Positions 1 to 9,891 of a stretch of DNA of 64,000 bases are shown here, piece after piece. The stretch comes from Muscardinus avellanarius (Eukaryota; Chordata; Mammalia; Rodentia; Gliridae), in contig OY726561.1 in the NCBI GenBank assembly GCA_963383645.1, positions 137,888,227 to 137,952,226 on the forward strand, written 5' to 3'. Made by a program: the position numbers and the translations under genes. A model generated the notes under the pieces. It was not told where the DNA came from. It searched no databases and was given only the letters and a program-made list of their open reading frames with translations. The first letter of the stretch is position 1. The number at the start of each line of letters is the position of its first letter.

Positions 1-204
1 TTGGTGGTACTGGGGATTGATCCCAGGGGCATGCTACCTCTGAGCCACACCCCCAGACCTGTTTTATATTTTTATTTTGGAACAGGGTCTCACTAGGTTA
101 ATGAGAGTCTCACTACTTGCTAAGGCTGGCCTGGAACCTGCAGCCCTCCTGTTTCAGTATCCAAGGTACCAGAATTACAGGTACGTGCCACCATGCCTGG
201 CTGA
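1..204 (-). mobile_element. B1-dID composite SINE, antisense
   Basis: Read on the minus strand, a 7SL-derived B1 half (starting with the GCCAGGCATGGTGG-type box) is joined through an A-rich linker to a tRNA/ID-derived half ending in the CCCCAGTACCACC motif. The plus strand therefore opens with the reversed ID half and ends with the reversed B1 start at about 204. This is the older subfamily, whose ID half contains GTGGCTCAGAGGTAG. The copy is cut by the window start or ends exactly there. Confidence 0.9.
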
Positions 205-1332
205 CTCTCTCGCTTCTGTTTTACAGTTGGCAGAAGTAGCGTTCTTCCTTCTTCATATATTTCTTAAGTTCTTCAGGTTTGCACACATTCTGTTCTCTGG
301 TCTCCATCCCTTTCTTTTATAGAAAACCTCTGTGGCCACTCAACTGCTTTCCTCTTGCTCTACTTTGCTATGGGCTGAGCTGATCAGTTTTAGTTAATTT
401 TTTTCTGCTACTTTGAGCCTATTTTTTGTTCTTCTCTTCTATACTCGGTTACAGGCAACATGGTTACCTAATTTCAAATTTCTTTATTGTGTATTTTCTA
501 ACAAAGCTGTCTTATGTGCAACTTGGGAAGGAAAAAAGTTCCAGTGGGCAGCAGGCTCTTACTGTGTCTTGATCCTTGATTCCATCTCTGCCTCCAAGCT
601 GTCCCCACAATCGTCCTGCCTACTGGGGCTTCCCGTGCTCTATTTTTGGACCAGGTTACTGTTGGTATCTCTCAGTTACTCTCTAGCTGACAAAAATATA
701 TTGAGAACAAGTGGCCAGCTTCCAAGGCCCACATCCAGGAGATGGAAAGGTTGAGTTTAAAAACAAAACTCCTTTTCAGAATTTCCAAGTTAAAAATCAT
801 CTCAGCACCAGTGTGTGACCCAGAAGAGAAGAGTGCAGGGCTGCCTCTCAAGTGTCGTGTAAAGGACAGAACTGAGGAGTACAGAGAAGACAAGAAATGG
901 TGGCTCAGTAGCAAAAACACAAACTAGATGCCTGGCAGCCAGCATTCTCTTTTCGTTTCTGCTTCTAATCAGCTGGCTATGTGATTAGGAATAAATTGGT
1001 TCACTTTTGTGGTCTCCAGCTTGAAAATGCTAAGAGAACAGCTCAATCGCACCATCTCCCTATAGGGAGGGCATCAGTTAGGTCTGTTTTATTAGCATTT
1101 TCATCTACTCATTTCCGCACTTCCCCTGATGATCTTCAGTCAAACTAATCAATACATCCATCACCTGCCTCATGGTTGCAGTGTATGTGTGGGGGGCGAG
1201 GAATTTAGATCTACTCTCTTAGTCTATTTCCAGTACTCAGTACGCTATCAGGGAGAATACGCATCGTGCTCTATGCTGGGTCTCTCTTTTCAGCACTGAG
1301 TCTGAATTCCTGCTGATTGTGAGTTGGTCTGG
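205..1332. other. No recognised feature
   Basis: AT-rich sequence with no repeat, gene or RNA that I can name. Short open frames on both strands around 413-927 have no domain-like content and overlap each other, so I treat them as chance. Confidence 0.5.
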
Positions 1333-1337
1333 CACAG

Positions 1338-1760
1338 TGTCATATTTAGATATAGACTGTCCCCGGAAGAGCTCATGTATTCATGTTCTGAGTTGATGTA
1401 ATTGGGTCCTGAGGGGTGTCATATGTGTAAATAAATCTGTCGTAATGGATTTACTAGGTGGTCACCGAGGCAGACGGCGGTAGCTGGAGAAGGCGGGTCC
1501 CTGGGGTGTGGCCTTAGGGAGTGGGCCTTTGACTCTGAATCCCCTTGCTGGTACTCTCTGCTTCTGGGCTCTTGATGTGAGGCGGAGTCTTGCTCTCTCC
1601 CCCTCTCCACTTCCTGCTGCCAAGCCCTGCGCTCTGCACACCCCAGCCTCACAGAGACTGGACTCAGAATCTCCAAGAAACTGTGAGCAGTTAAACCTAC
1701 CTTCCTCTAAGTTGCGTGGTCGGGTTTATGGAAATGCAGCAGTGAGAATGTTGACAGAAA
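1338..1760 (+). mobile_element. MaLR-like solo LTR with possible 5-bp TSD
   Basis: The sequence starts TGTCATATTTAGATATAGAC and follows the pattern of MaLR LTRs: a GACTGTCCCC-type 5' region, a GGTGGGGCC-like middle, and AGCCTCACAGAGACT...AACTGTGAGCAGTTAAACCT near the 3' end. CACAG occurs at 1333-1337 and again at 1761-1765, which fits a 5-bp target duplication. The 3' terminus has lost the usual CA. No internal retroviral genes flank it. Confidence 0.6.
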
Positions 1761-1767
1761 CACAGGG

Positions 1768-1953
1768 CAGCGGGTCTCAAACTTGAGTGTGCATCAGAAT
1801 CCCCCAGAACTTTTTCAAAACGTAGATTTCCATGTACCAACTTCAGACTCTCGATTTCGGAAGGTTTGGGGTGGGGCTGAGATCTGGGTTTCTAATGAGT
1901 TCCTGGGGCATGCATTGCTGCTGGTCGGGAGCATACTCTTAGAACCTCGGTGG
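1768..1953 (+). mobile_element. MER5A-type hAT-Charlie relic
   Basis: The terminal stretch CAGCGGGTCTCAAACTTGAG, then GTGCATCAGAATC, GGTTTGGGGTGGGG, TTTCTAATGAGTTCC and CTGCTGGTC occur in the MER5A order. The 3' end TCTTAGAACCTCGGTG is a decayed inverse of the start. It is a non-autonomous DNA transposon fossil about 185 bp long, directly abutting the LTR before it. Confidence 0.85.
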
Positions 1954-2308
1954 TGACAGGAACAGATGTTTCACAGACACATGGTGAGTAAAACTGATGA
2001 GAAGCAACTGGACCAGAGCTCTGAGAACAGAACCAGGGAGTGGAGCATCCCAGGCTTCAAACGGGCCTCTGCACATCATGCCAAGGCTGTCCAGAACGAT
2101 GCAGCAAAGGCTTTGAAATTGAACCTCAAGTTCAAATTACCTCCCAGGAAAAGGTCAGGCCATGTATTCTTGACCTAAGTCAAGTAGAAAATTAAACAGG
2201 ATCAAGAGTCTCTCTCATAAAATAGTACTTAAAATATCTATGTACATTCTAAAGTTGTCATGATGGTGTTCACTAAAATTTTAGCTTGATTAGAAAAGGC
2301 AATCAACA
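1954..2308. other. No recognised feature
   Basis: Unique-looking sequence. A 70-codon frame at 1966-2178 has no recognisable domain. Confidence 0.4.
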
Positions 2309-2409
2309 GGGCTGGGGCTGGAGCTCAGTCGTAGAAATACTTACCTAGTATGCACAAGGCCCTGCTGGGTTAGATCCACAGCACCTCAAAGGAAAAGAAA
2401 CAAAAAGTC
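2309..2409 (+). mobile_element. ID SINE (tRNA-Ala-like), sense
   Basis: GGGGCTGGAGCTCAGTCGTAG, then CTAGTATGCACAAGGCCCTG, then GGGTTAGATCC and an A-rich tail make an ID/BC1-type monomer. The A box (GCTCAGTCGTAG) and the damaged B box (GGTTAGATCC) of the Pol III promoter can be seen. Confidence 0.8.
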
Positions 2410-2618
2410 TTCTCTCAAATGTGGGAGCTAGGGAGAAAAGACCATGAAAATTAGAAGAGAGTCTATTAGTGAGGGGGAAGGGACCTGGGGAGGTTGGAGG
2501 GGAGGGAAAGGGAACATATGGGGAAGGAAATAGACTAAATGATGTTCTATGTATATAAGAATGTATCACCGTGAATTCCACTTTCTTGTACAATTATAAT
2601 ACACCAATAATTTTTTAA
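2410..2618 (+). mobile_element. L1 3'UTR tail, sense
   Basis: GTGGGAGCTAGGGAGAAAAGACC, a G-rich polypurine block at about 2470-2525, then TATAAGAATGTA... and ACAATTATAATACACCAATAA resemble the terminal 3'UTR of a rodent L1. It is strongly 5' truncated. Confidence 0.6.
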
Positions 2619-2619
2619 A

Positions 2620-3115
2620 GTATCTAGAAATCACAGAAACAAAAGAAGGAAAGGAAACATGATCAATAGGTATAAATACCAAATTAATAGAAATGTTAAA
2701 ATTATTAAATAACAGTTTTAAAGTACTGATAATAATGCCCCACATATTATAATTTCACATAGTCTTGAAACAAACAAAATTAATCTCAGAAAAGAAATAG
2801 AAGCTAAAAAGAACTGAATTAAAACTGTACAAACGAAAAATAAAGTACTTTTAAAAAACTAAATGAATCAGTAACAGAAAAGTGGTGATGAGAAAAGAAT
2901 CAATCGACTTAGACATAGATGAACAGAAATTACCAAATCTGAGCATTAGAGAGAAACACAATAAATAATAAATACAGAGAGCCTCGAAAAGTCTTTTAGG
3001 AGAAGTAGAAGAGTGCAGGGCTGGAAAAGTATGTCAATAAACAATTGCTTATATCTTCCAAAACTTTCCTAATAATGCAAACGTAGACATGCAGAGACTT
3101 TGCTACGTACATATG
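2620..3115 (+). mobile_element. HAL1/L1M-like A-rich fragment, sense, part 1
   Basis: A-rich sense strand with the texture of ancient HAL1 (half-LINE) or L1M ORF1 upstream sequence, with many stops. It joins by order and orientation to the HAL1-like 3' part at 3259-3770. The family call rests on my recall of the consensus. Confidence 0.45.
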
Positions 3116-3258
3116 CAAAATTATCAATGCCAGTCTCGGTATCATCTATAGAGTGGGGTCCGGGAGTTCACCAAGCGCTGTGGGCATGTGTGTCTTGAGA
3201 ACTCTGAACTTCGTTGTGATGTGAGATTACGATGCAATAATAAAATTAAATAAATTTT
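3116..3258. other. Unidentified ~140-bp insert in the HAL1-like element
   Basis: This block, containing GAGTGGGGTCCGGGAGTTCACC and ending in an A/T-rich tail (AATAATAAAATTAAATAAA), has a base composition unlike its surroundings and seems to interrupt the HAL1-like sequence. I do not recognise its family. Confidence 0.35.
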
Positions 3259-3770
3259 AAAAAAGACTTAAGCAAACTCCCAACAGGATAAAGCTAAAGA
3301 AATTTGTTTCTAGACACATTGTTATTAAATTTATGGAAACTCAAGACAAAGAAAAGGAAGACTTCTCAGGCAGCTCAAAGGAAAGGCACAGCTTTATTAA
3401 AAGTGAACCTATTGCCATAACCTAAGGGGGTTAGTGATGAAGCTCACAGTAGATTTCAGAAATTGTGGAGACCAGTCGAAAGTGTAAAAAACCAAAACCC
3501 CAAACCCTGTCGATCCAGAATTTTTTTTCAGTGTAAATATCTTCCAGAAATTAAGATAAAACAAAGGAAACCAAGGGACTCTGTCTCTTGGTATTCTGAA
3601 AGTATTGCTGAAGGAAGTTTTTAGACAGAGAAAACAGTGATAATAGAATGAAACTTCAAACATTAAGAATGAATTAGAAGCAATGAAAAGGGTAAATGCA
3701 ATGGGTTACTTTTGAGTTATAAATATTATATTTGAAGGCTCAAAGTAAAATTTAAAGTAGTTTGATCTAA
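3259..3770 (+). mobile_element. HAL1-like 3' region, sense, part 2
   Basis: GTATTGCTGAAGGAAGTTTTTAG, AGACAGAG, GAATTAGAAGCAATGAAAAG and GGTAAATGCAATGG occur in the order of the 3' end of HAL1, after the ORF1-type C-terminal region. There are many stops, and it is fossil. Confidence 0.6.
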
Positions 3771-3794
3771 TTTTTATATAAAGGTCATTTTATT

Positions 3795-3878
3795 TATTTA
3801 TTTTTGGTGCTGGTGATTGAGTCCAGTGCTCCACTCATGCTCAGCTTGCATTTTACCACTGAACTCCACCTAGCCCTT
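3795..3878 (-). mobile_element. ID-type SINE, antisense
   Basis: GGTGCTGGTGATTGAGTCCAG, TGCTCAGCTTGCATTTTACC, ACTGAACTCCACC is the reverse of an ID monomer (on the minus strand GTAAAA...GCAAGCTGAGCATG). It interrupts the L1/HAL1 sequence. Confidence 0.7.
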
Positions 3879-3884
3879 AAAAAT

Positions 3885-4235
3885 GTAATATTTAAGACAA
3901 CACTACGATAAAGGAACATAAGTGGCAGTGAGTTTCTTAATTTCCACTGGACGTAATAAAATGATAATGTCATTAGCCTGGCAAGTTAAGAATATATATC
4001 ATACTCTTGAGAGCAAGCACAAAATTAAATATATACATGAGGTATATTTTTAAAGCACTATAAACACATTAAAATGCCATTTTATAAAATCATGTTCCAG
4101 AAACTCACAGAAAGTCAAGAAAGGAGAAACAGAGGAATAGTAAAGAGAAAAAATAAAGAGAAATAATAAAATGGCAGATTTAAATTCTAACATAACAGTA
4201 AATGCATTACATATAATTACAGCCCATGGACAAAA
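3885..4235 (+). mobile_element. L1M inter-ORF/ORF2-start fragment, sense
   Basis: TAATGTCATTAGCCTGGCAAG...TTAAGAATATAT and the later ATGGCAGATTTAAATTCTAA...ACAGTAAATGCATTACA match the stretch that precedes and begins L1 ORF2. The phrase AATGCATTACATATAAT is the usual position of the ORF2 endonuclease start. It is degenerate. Confidence 0.55.
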
Positions 4236-4365
4236 TTGGCTCCTAGCCCATTTTTGTATGTTCCAGGAGTAAAATATGACTTTTTCTTCTAATTATAAAA
4301 CTTTTTCTTGAGCTAATTGTAAATTCACTATTTACACTATTACACCATTTTCACTATGCAAAGCT

Positions 4366-4536
4366 ATAGATGGAACCCTTCTACCTCTGGGCTACACTCC
4401 CAGACCTATTTTTATATTTTTATTTTTGGAAAGAGGGTCTCTTAAGCCAGCAAGGCTGGCTTCGAACCTGCGCCATCCTCCTGTCTCCGCCTCCCAAGTG
4501 CAGGGATTACAAGCGTGTGCCACCATGCCTGGCGAT
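4366..4536 (-). mobile_element. B1-dID SINE, derived subfamily, antisense
   Basis: Carries the derived-subfamily marks: GAACCCTTCTACCTCTGGGC, GGTCTCTTAAGCCAGC and GGCTTCGAACCTGCGC. The ID end at the left is truncated. Confidence 0.85.
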
Positions 4537-4597
4537 GTTTAACATTTTTAATGGAATTAGGAGAATCTTTTCCTATAGCATATGCTGATTAAGAGTA

Positions 4598-4600
4598 TAT

Positions 4601-4639
<39 letters not shown>

Positions 4640-4641
4640 TT
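4598..4641. repeat. (TTTA)n microsatellite
   Basis: About eleven TTTA units. It is the expanded poly-A tail of the antisense SINE to its right. Confidence 0.95.
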
Positions 4642-4850
4642 GCGGTACTGGGAATGGAGCCCAGGGACGTTGTACCTCCATGCTATACCCCTAGACCTAT
4701 TTTTCGTAGTCTTTTTAGTTTTTGAAACAGGGTCTCACTGAGTTGCCAAGGGCCTCGTTAAGTAGCTCAGGCTGTCCGTGAACCATGATCCTCCGGTCTC
4801 CGCTTCCCAAATGCTGGGATTACAAGCATGCGCCGCCAAGCCCTGCCTTT
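4642..4850 (-). mobile_element. B1-dID SINE, older subfamily, antisense
   Basis: GCGGTACTGGGAATGGAGCCC, GAAACAGGGTCTCACTGAGTTG and GCTGGGATTACAAGCATGCG are in order, ending GCCAAGCCCTGCC. Confidence 0.9.
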
Positions 4851-4863
4851 AACAGATTTTAAA

Positions 4864-4990
4864 CAGAAAAACATCCTCATAAAGCTCAGTACACCAAAAA
4901 CTTAATAACATAACACAATATGAAGTTAAAAACTAACCCTGACATTCTTTTTTAGGTTCTGGTGATGGCAAAACAATGAAACCATTGTTT
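4864..4990 (+). repeat. 127-bp local direct repeat, copy 1
   Basis: From CAGAAAAACATCCTCATAAAG to AAACCATTG TTT the block recurs 634 bp downstream (5498-5624) with no indels and five mismatches by my count (about 96% identity). Confidence 0.95.
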
Positions 4991-5129
4991 TTTGAGTTAA
5001 TTTTTGGTAAAAATCATTGGCCGGTGCCTTGTGTTAATCCCTGTATCAGAAACGGTTCTTATATTTTTCAGGCACAAAAAGTAATAGCTAATAGACTGAA
5101 TCATTATCTTCCCCAGAAGAATTGGCATT

Positions 5130-5470
5130 TTAAGAAGTTAGAATTTAATAACATGGATCACCACAATTTGTTTACTGTTTATTCACTCATTAATGGAAAT
5201 TTGGGTGGTTTCCATTTTGGGGGTCTCTCATAAAGTTATGACCATCCATATATAGGTTTTTATGTAGACATAAGTCTTCATTTGTGATGAATCCTCAAGA
5301 GTACAAATACTGAATTGCATGTTAAGCACATACTTAGTTTTGGAAAAAAACTGACATATGGTTTTCCAGTATTTTGTATTTCTGTCAATAATAAATGAAT
5401 GATTCAATCTCTTTTTAACCTTATCAGCATTTTGTGAAAATTTTGAATAACACTTGTTTCTGTCTATAAA
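5130..5470 (-). mobile_element. L1M 3'UTR, antisense
   Basis: GGTGGTTTCCATTTT, GTTTTTATGTAGACATAAGTC, TTCCAGTATTTTG and CTTTTTAACCTTATCAGCA match the antisense 3'UTR of old L1s (the 'gaacatttgtgtacaggtttttgtgtgaacataag' region). Lies between the two copies of the 127-bp repeat. Confidence 0.65.
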
Positions 5471-5497
5471 AATGTGGTGGGATTTAGAAAGGTATTG

Positions 5498-5624
5498 CAG
5501 AAAAACATCCTCATAAAGCTAAGTACACCAAAAACTTAATAATATAACACAATATAAAGTTAACAACTAACCCTGACATTCTTTTTTAGGTTCTTGTGAT
5601 GGCAAAACAATGAAACCATTGTTT
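5498..5624 (+). repeat. 127-bp local direct repeat, copy 2
   Basis: Second copy of 4864-4990, same orientation. Mismatches are AGCTCAG/AGCTAAG, AACATAA/AATATAA, two in ATGAAGTTAAAAAC, and TCTGG/TCTTG. Confidence 0.95.
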
Positions 5625-5639
5625 CATCTATAACCTATA

Positions 5640-6190
5640 GATTAGCTTGGAGAGAGACAACTCTGCTATTTGACTTGTTTTCTCCAATAACATGTTATCT
5701 CTTCATTTGTTTAGGTTTTTGCGATTATTTTTTATCAGCATTTTGTAGTTGTCAGCATATAAATCCTGTGCGTCTTTTGTTAATTTACACTCAAGTGTTT
5801 TATTTGGAGCAGTTATAAATGATATTGTGTTTTGAATTTTAGTTTGTACATGTTCTTTCTTAGTTTATAAATAAGCTATTGATTTTTTGTTGTTGTTGAT
5901 ATTGTATGCTGTGACTTTCTTAAATTCACTTAAAAGTTCTAGAAGATTTCTTTTGTTGACACCTTGGGATTTTCCACATAGACAATTAGTTAATAATAAT
6001 AGGAACAATTTTATGTATGTACCTTATCTTGTTTTTTTCTGTCATTTTGTCCCCACTTGGAGTAAAATTAATGAGAGTGGACACCTTGCCTTGATCCTGA
6101 AGTTAAGGAGAAATCTTTTAGTTTTTCACCAGTAAGCATGATGTTAGGTGTAGGCCCTATATTCTTAGTCTTTCTAGAGTTTTTATTTTG
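5640..6190 (-). mobile_element. L1M ORF2 (RT region), antisense
   Basis: Phrases such as CATTTGTTTAGGTTTTTGCG, TTAATTTACACTCAAGTG, GAGAGTGGACACCTTGCCTTG and TTTTTCACCAGTAAGCATGATG lie in the antisense order of the L1 reverse-transcriptase region. All frames are broken. Confidence 0.8.
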
Positions 6191-6239
6191 TTTTCACATC
6201 TGAAGGATGGCTAAATCAAAGAATACTACACAATAAACA

Positions 6240-7262
6240 CTACATCTGGCATAGAAAGCCATGTATTTACTATCTAGTTGTTTAAAGAAAAAATTCCCAA
6301 CCTTTATCCAAGAGACAACAGAGAGAGATTATAAAAATGAGTGAAAGTGTGTATACTGGCTACAAGTAACTTAAAATATAACGATATAGATGGGCTTGAG
6401 GGAAACGATGGGAAAAAAGGTCATGTAAATATCAGTAAAAAGAAAGATGGAAGAGATATCACATTAATGGATAATTAATATCATGCCTAGAAACTTCATA
6501 TAAAAGAAAATTACTGGGATAAAGATGGTCATCGCAGAATGATAAAATTTCCACTTTGCCATGAAGACAAAACAGTCCTAAATATGTATTTGCTGAACAA
6601 CAGAACTTCAAAATCTATGATGCAAAAGCTGGTCGATATGAGTTGAAAAACTGAGAAATATGCACTTATCGTTTGGGACTTAGAGGCCATTCTCTAAGTA
6701 ACTTATATACACACCAGGCAGGAAACCAGCAGGAATATAGAAAAATTGAACAAGCTTATCTATCAGTGGAATTCAATTGGAATTTTAACAGTCCTCTACC
6801 CAATCCCAACAGAATACACTTCTCTTTTAGGGCACATTGATATTTACCAAAATGAACTCTACACTGGGTTATAAAGGAAAGTGTGACAAGCATAAAATAA
6901 TTGATATCATACAAATACATTTTCTAACCATGAAAAATTATACTAAAAATTTATAACAGAGAGATAACAGAAAAATCGCCAAACACTTGGAAGTTAAAAA
7001 ACAGACTTGTAACTAATCTAAGGCTCAAATAAGAAGTTTTGAGGAAAGTAAAGATGTTTGGATTCAAAATGATGATAGTGCACCATATCAAAATCTGTAA
7101 CATCCAAAGTACTGCTTAGACAGAATTTATAGCATTAAATACTTATATTAGAAAAGAAGAAAAATCTCAAGCTATAAGATACCATCTCAAGAAATTAGAA
7201 AGAGAGAGAATAAACCCAAAGCAAAAGAGAAGAAATAAGAAACAGATAAGAGCACAATTTGA
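6240..7262 (+). mobile_element. L1M ORF2 (endonuclease to early RT), sense
   Basis: ACTTCTCTTTTAGGGCACATTG, ACTGGGTTATAAAGGAAAG, CTTGGAAGTTAAAAAACAG, GTACTGCTTAGACAGAATTTATAGC and TAGAAAAGAAGAAAAATCTCAAG are the sense order of the end of the endonuclease domain and the linker to the RT. It is heavily mutated. The orientation is opposite to the adjacent 5640-6190 piece. Confidence 0.8.
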
Positions 7263-7268
7263 AAGCTA

Positions 7269-7478
7269 AAGCCAGGCGTGGTGGTACATGCCTGTACTCC
7301 CAGTACGTGGGAGGCTGAGACGGGAAGAGCTCAGATGGGAAGCCAGCCTTGGCAACTTAGTGAGGCTCTTAGCAAACCTAGCAAGACCTTGTTTCCAAAT
7401 AAAAAATAAAAAAGAAAGTAGTCTAGGAGTATAACTTGAAGGTAGAACACCTCTGGGTTCAACCTTCAGTAACACACA

Positions 7479-7513
<35 letters not shown>
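7269..7513 (+). mobile_element. B1-dID SINE with (AC)n/poly-A tail, sense
   Basis: GCCAGGCGTGGTGGTACATG starts the B1 half. The ID half ends CTGGGTTCAACCTTCAGTAAC, followed by (AC)n at 7472-7491 and 22 A residues at 7492-7513. It is inserted into the sense L1 ORF2. Confidence 0.9.
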
Positions 7514-7514
7514 C

Positions 7515-8036
7515 AATAGGTTATATACTATAGATACCAACAATAGAATATATATGTTATATATAATAGATGTCTATATGTTTATTATTAAAGTATAGTC
7601 ATATGTGGGTAAAATCAACAACATTGCCTCTAACAATGCTGACAAGAAAAAGAGAGAAACCACAAATTTCCAATATCAGGAATGCAACACAAGAGTTTAT
7701 TTCAGGAATGCAAGGCTGATTTTATGTTCAAAAGTCAATTAATAAAAAAACAAAATAATATTAAAACCACTCATATTAACTCATTTGATGTAGAAATACC
7801 ACTTGACAAAATTCAACACCCATTAATAATAAAAACTCTCAAGGAATGAAATGTTGAAAGCAACTTTCCCAACCTTAATAAAGAGCATCTACTCTAAACC
7901 TAGCATAAAACATAGTGGAAAGAGAATGTTCTCTTTTTGTATAGAGAATAAGTCAAGGAAGTCAGCTGTCACTCTTGGATTCAACATAGTGCTGATATTC
8001 CAACCTACTGCTAAAAGGGGGGAAAAAAGAAAATAA
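7515..8036 (+). mobile_element. L1M ORF2 RT region, sense
   Basis: ACAAATTTCCAATATCAGGAATG, CATTTGATGTAGAAATACCACTTGAC, AAATTCAACACCCATTAATAAT and AAACATAGTGGAAAGAGAATG are successive L1 RT landmarks. It continues the element at 6240-7262 after the SINE. Confidence 0.85.
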
Positions 8037-8246
8037 GCCAGGTGTGGTGGCTCACACTTCTAATCCCAGCACTTGGAAACTGAGACAGGAGGGTTGCAGG
8101 TTCCAGGCCAGCCTCAGCTACTTAGTGAGGCTATTGGCAGCTTAGTGAGACTGTTTCCAAATAAAATATAAAACAGGTCTGGAGGTGTAGCTCAGAGGTA
8201 GAAGGCCCCTGGGTTCCATCCACAGGGCCAGACACACACACACAAG
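8037..8246 (+). mobile_element. B1-dID SINE, sense
   Basis: Begins GCCAGGTGTGGTGGCTCACAC and ends CTGGGTTCCATCCACAGGGCC with a short CA tail. It sits inside the same sense L1. Confidence 0.9.
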
Positions 8247-8249
8247 ACC

Positions 8250-8905
8250 ATAAAATAAATGACATAGAAGGAAGGGAAAAATTTATCAATATCTCTATTT
8301 TTAGATGACAAAAATGTCTTCATAGAAGACAAGGGGCCTACTAACAAACTCCTAGAAATTAGGAGTTTAGAGAAGTGACTTTATAAATAAAAAGTAATCA
8401 TATTTCTATATGCTAGCAACAAACATCCCAATTTCAATTCAAATTTAAATCATAATTCTATTTGTAATAATACTCAAAATGAAATATGTACATATAAATC
8501 TAACAGTACATGTATAGGTCTATATGATAAAAGCTATAAAATAGCAACAAGAAAAATAGCTAAGAAGACCTAAACAAACAGTCATAATAGAGACCATAAT
8601 TATGGATTGGAAATCTTAAAATGTAAAGATGTCAATTCTCCTCAAAATTGCTTATTCACTTAATTCTATTTCTATCAAAATTTGAAATATATTTTCTGGT
8701 AGATTTCAACAAACTTATTCTACAATTGCCATGGAAAGGCCCAGAAATAACTAAGATAATTTTGAAAAAGGATAACAACATTGGAAGAGTAATGCCACTT
8801 AATCTTAAGACTTACTGTAAAATAATCAATAATATTATCTACAGCAATGAAGACAATGTCAAATCACAGAGGGATAATCACATTGATTAATGCAGCAATA
8901 AAGAT
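8250..8905 (+). mobile_element. L1M ORF2 late RT region, sense
   Basis: Landmarks include TATCTCTATTTTTAGATGACA, TTCTATATGCTAGCAACAAAC and CTACAATTGCCATGGAAAGGCC (the usual 'tatggaaccaaaaaagagcc' position). Decayed continuation of 7515-8036. Confidence 0.85.
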
Positions 8906-8964
8906 TTCAAAGGTATATGCACACATGTACGGCTAACTGATATTGTTTTCCTTTTTTCTTTCTT

Positions 8965-9176
8965 TTTATTTTTTGCAATGCTGAAGATGGAACCCAGGGG
9001 TAATCTACCTCAGAGCTGTACCCCCAGACCTATTTTTTATTCTTTATTTTGAAACAAGGTCTCTCTTAGTTGCAGAGGGCTTCAGTAAGTAGCTGAGGCT
9101 GTCTGTGAACCCGAGATCCTCCTGTCTCAGCCATCCAAGTACTGGGATTATAATTGTTCACCACCATGCCTGGCTT
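8965..9176 (-). mobile_element. B1-dID SINE, older subfamily, antisense
   Basis: GGAACCCAGGGGTAATCTACC ... GAAACAAGGTCTCTCTTAG ... TCACCACCATGCCTGGC. Confidence 0.9.
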
Positions 9177-9189
9177 GCCAACTGATATT

Positions 9190-9650
9190 TTTGATAAGGG
9201 CACTTAATAACTTCAGCGGAGGAAGGATAGACTTTTAACAAAACTGTGCATATTGCATTTGGAATTCATCCATGTTTTTATACCCATAGTTTTTTTCTTT
9301 TTACTATTATTCCATTGAATGGAGCTACTGTATTTCATTTATCCAGTGGAGGACATTTGAATTGCTTCTGAGGATCATAAACAAAGTTGTAAAACGAGTC
9401 ATGCCTGGGTTTTTGTGTGAGCCTAAGTTTTCATTTCTCTCTGAAATATCTGCAGTGGAATTGCTGTGTCATATGGGGAGTGTACACGTAACCTGGCTGT
9501 TGGACAGTTTATAAAATTATTGTCCCATAAGCACCGACGGGACTTCCAGTTGCTTCCCTTTGTCACCCATACGTGGTATGGTCACTGTTTTTATTTTTCA
9601 TTTTATTGTGGGTGAATTGGTATCACATTGCGATTTTCATTTTCACTCTT
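9190..9650 (-). mobile_element. L1M 3'UTR, antisense
   Basis: GAATTGCTTCTGAGGATCATAAAC, GGGTTTTTGTGTGAGCCTAAG, GTGGAATTGCTGTGTCATATGG and TGGGTGAATTGGTATCACATTG match antisense L1 3'UTR landmarks. It is a separate insertion from the sense L1 on either side. Confidence 0.75.
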
Positions 9651-9891
9651 TAGTGGCTAGTAATTTTATTTTATTTATTTATTTATTTATTTATTTTTTT
9701 GGTGGTACTGGGGTTCCTGGAAGCCCTTTTACCTCCGGGCTACACTCCCAGACCTATTTTATATTTTTGAAACAGGGTCTCTTACGCCAGCGCGGCTGGC
9801 TTCGAACCTGCGCGATCCTCCTCTCTCCGCCTCCCAAGCGCGGGGATTACAAGCGTGCGCCACCATGCCCGGCTAGTGGCTAGTAATTTTA
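9651..9891 (-). mobile_element. B1-dID SINE, derived subfamily, with 18-bp TSD, antisense
   Basis: The body is about 9669-9873, flanked by identical 18-bp copies of TAGTGGCTAGTAATTTTA at 9651-9668 and 9874-9891. The (TTTA)n at the left is the expanded A tail. The perfect target duplication marks a fairly recent insertion into the L1 3'UTR remnant. Its sequence, with GCGCGGCTGGCTTCGAACC and AAGCGCGGGGATTACAAGCG, is CpG-rich and little decayed. Confidence 0.95.

Noticed and set aside
6240..8905. Possible intact L1 ORF2
   Set aside because: All frames are broken by many stops and two SINE insertions, so no functional enzyme is encoded.
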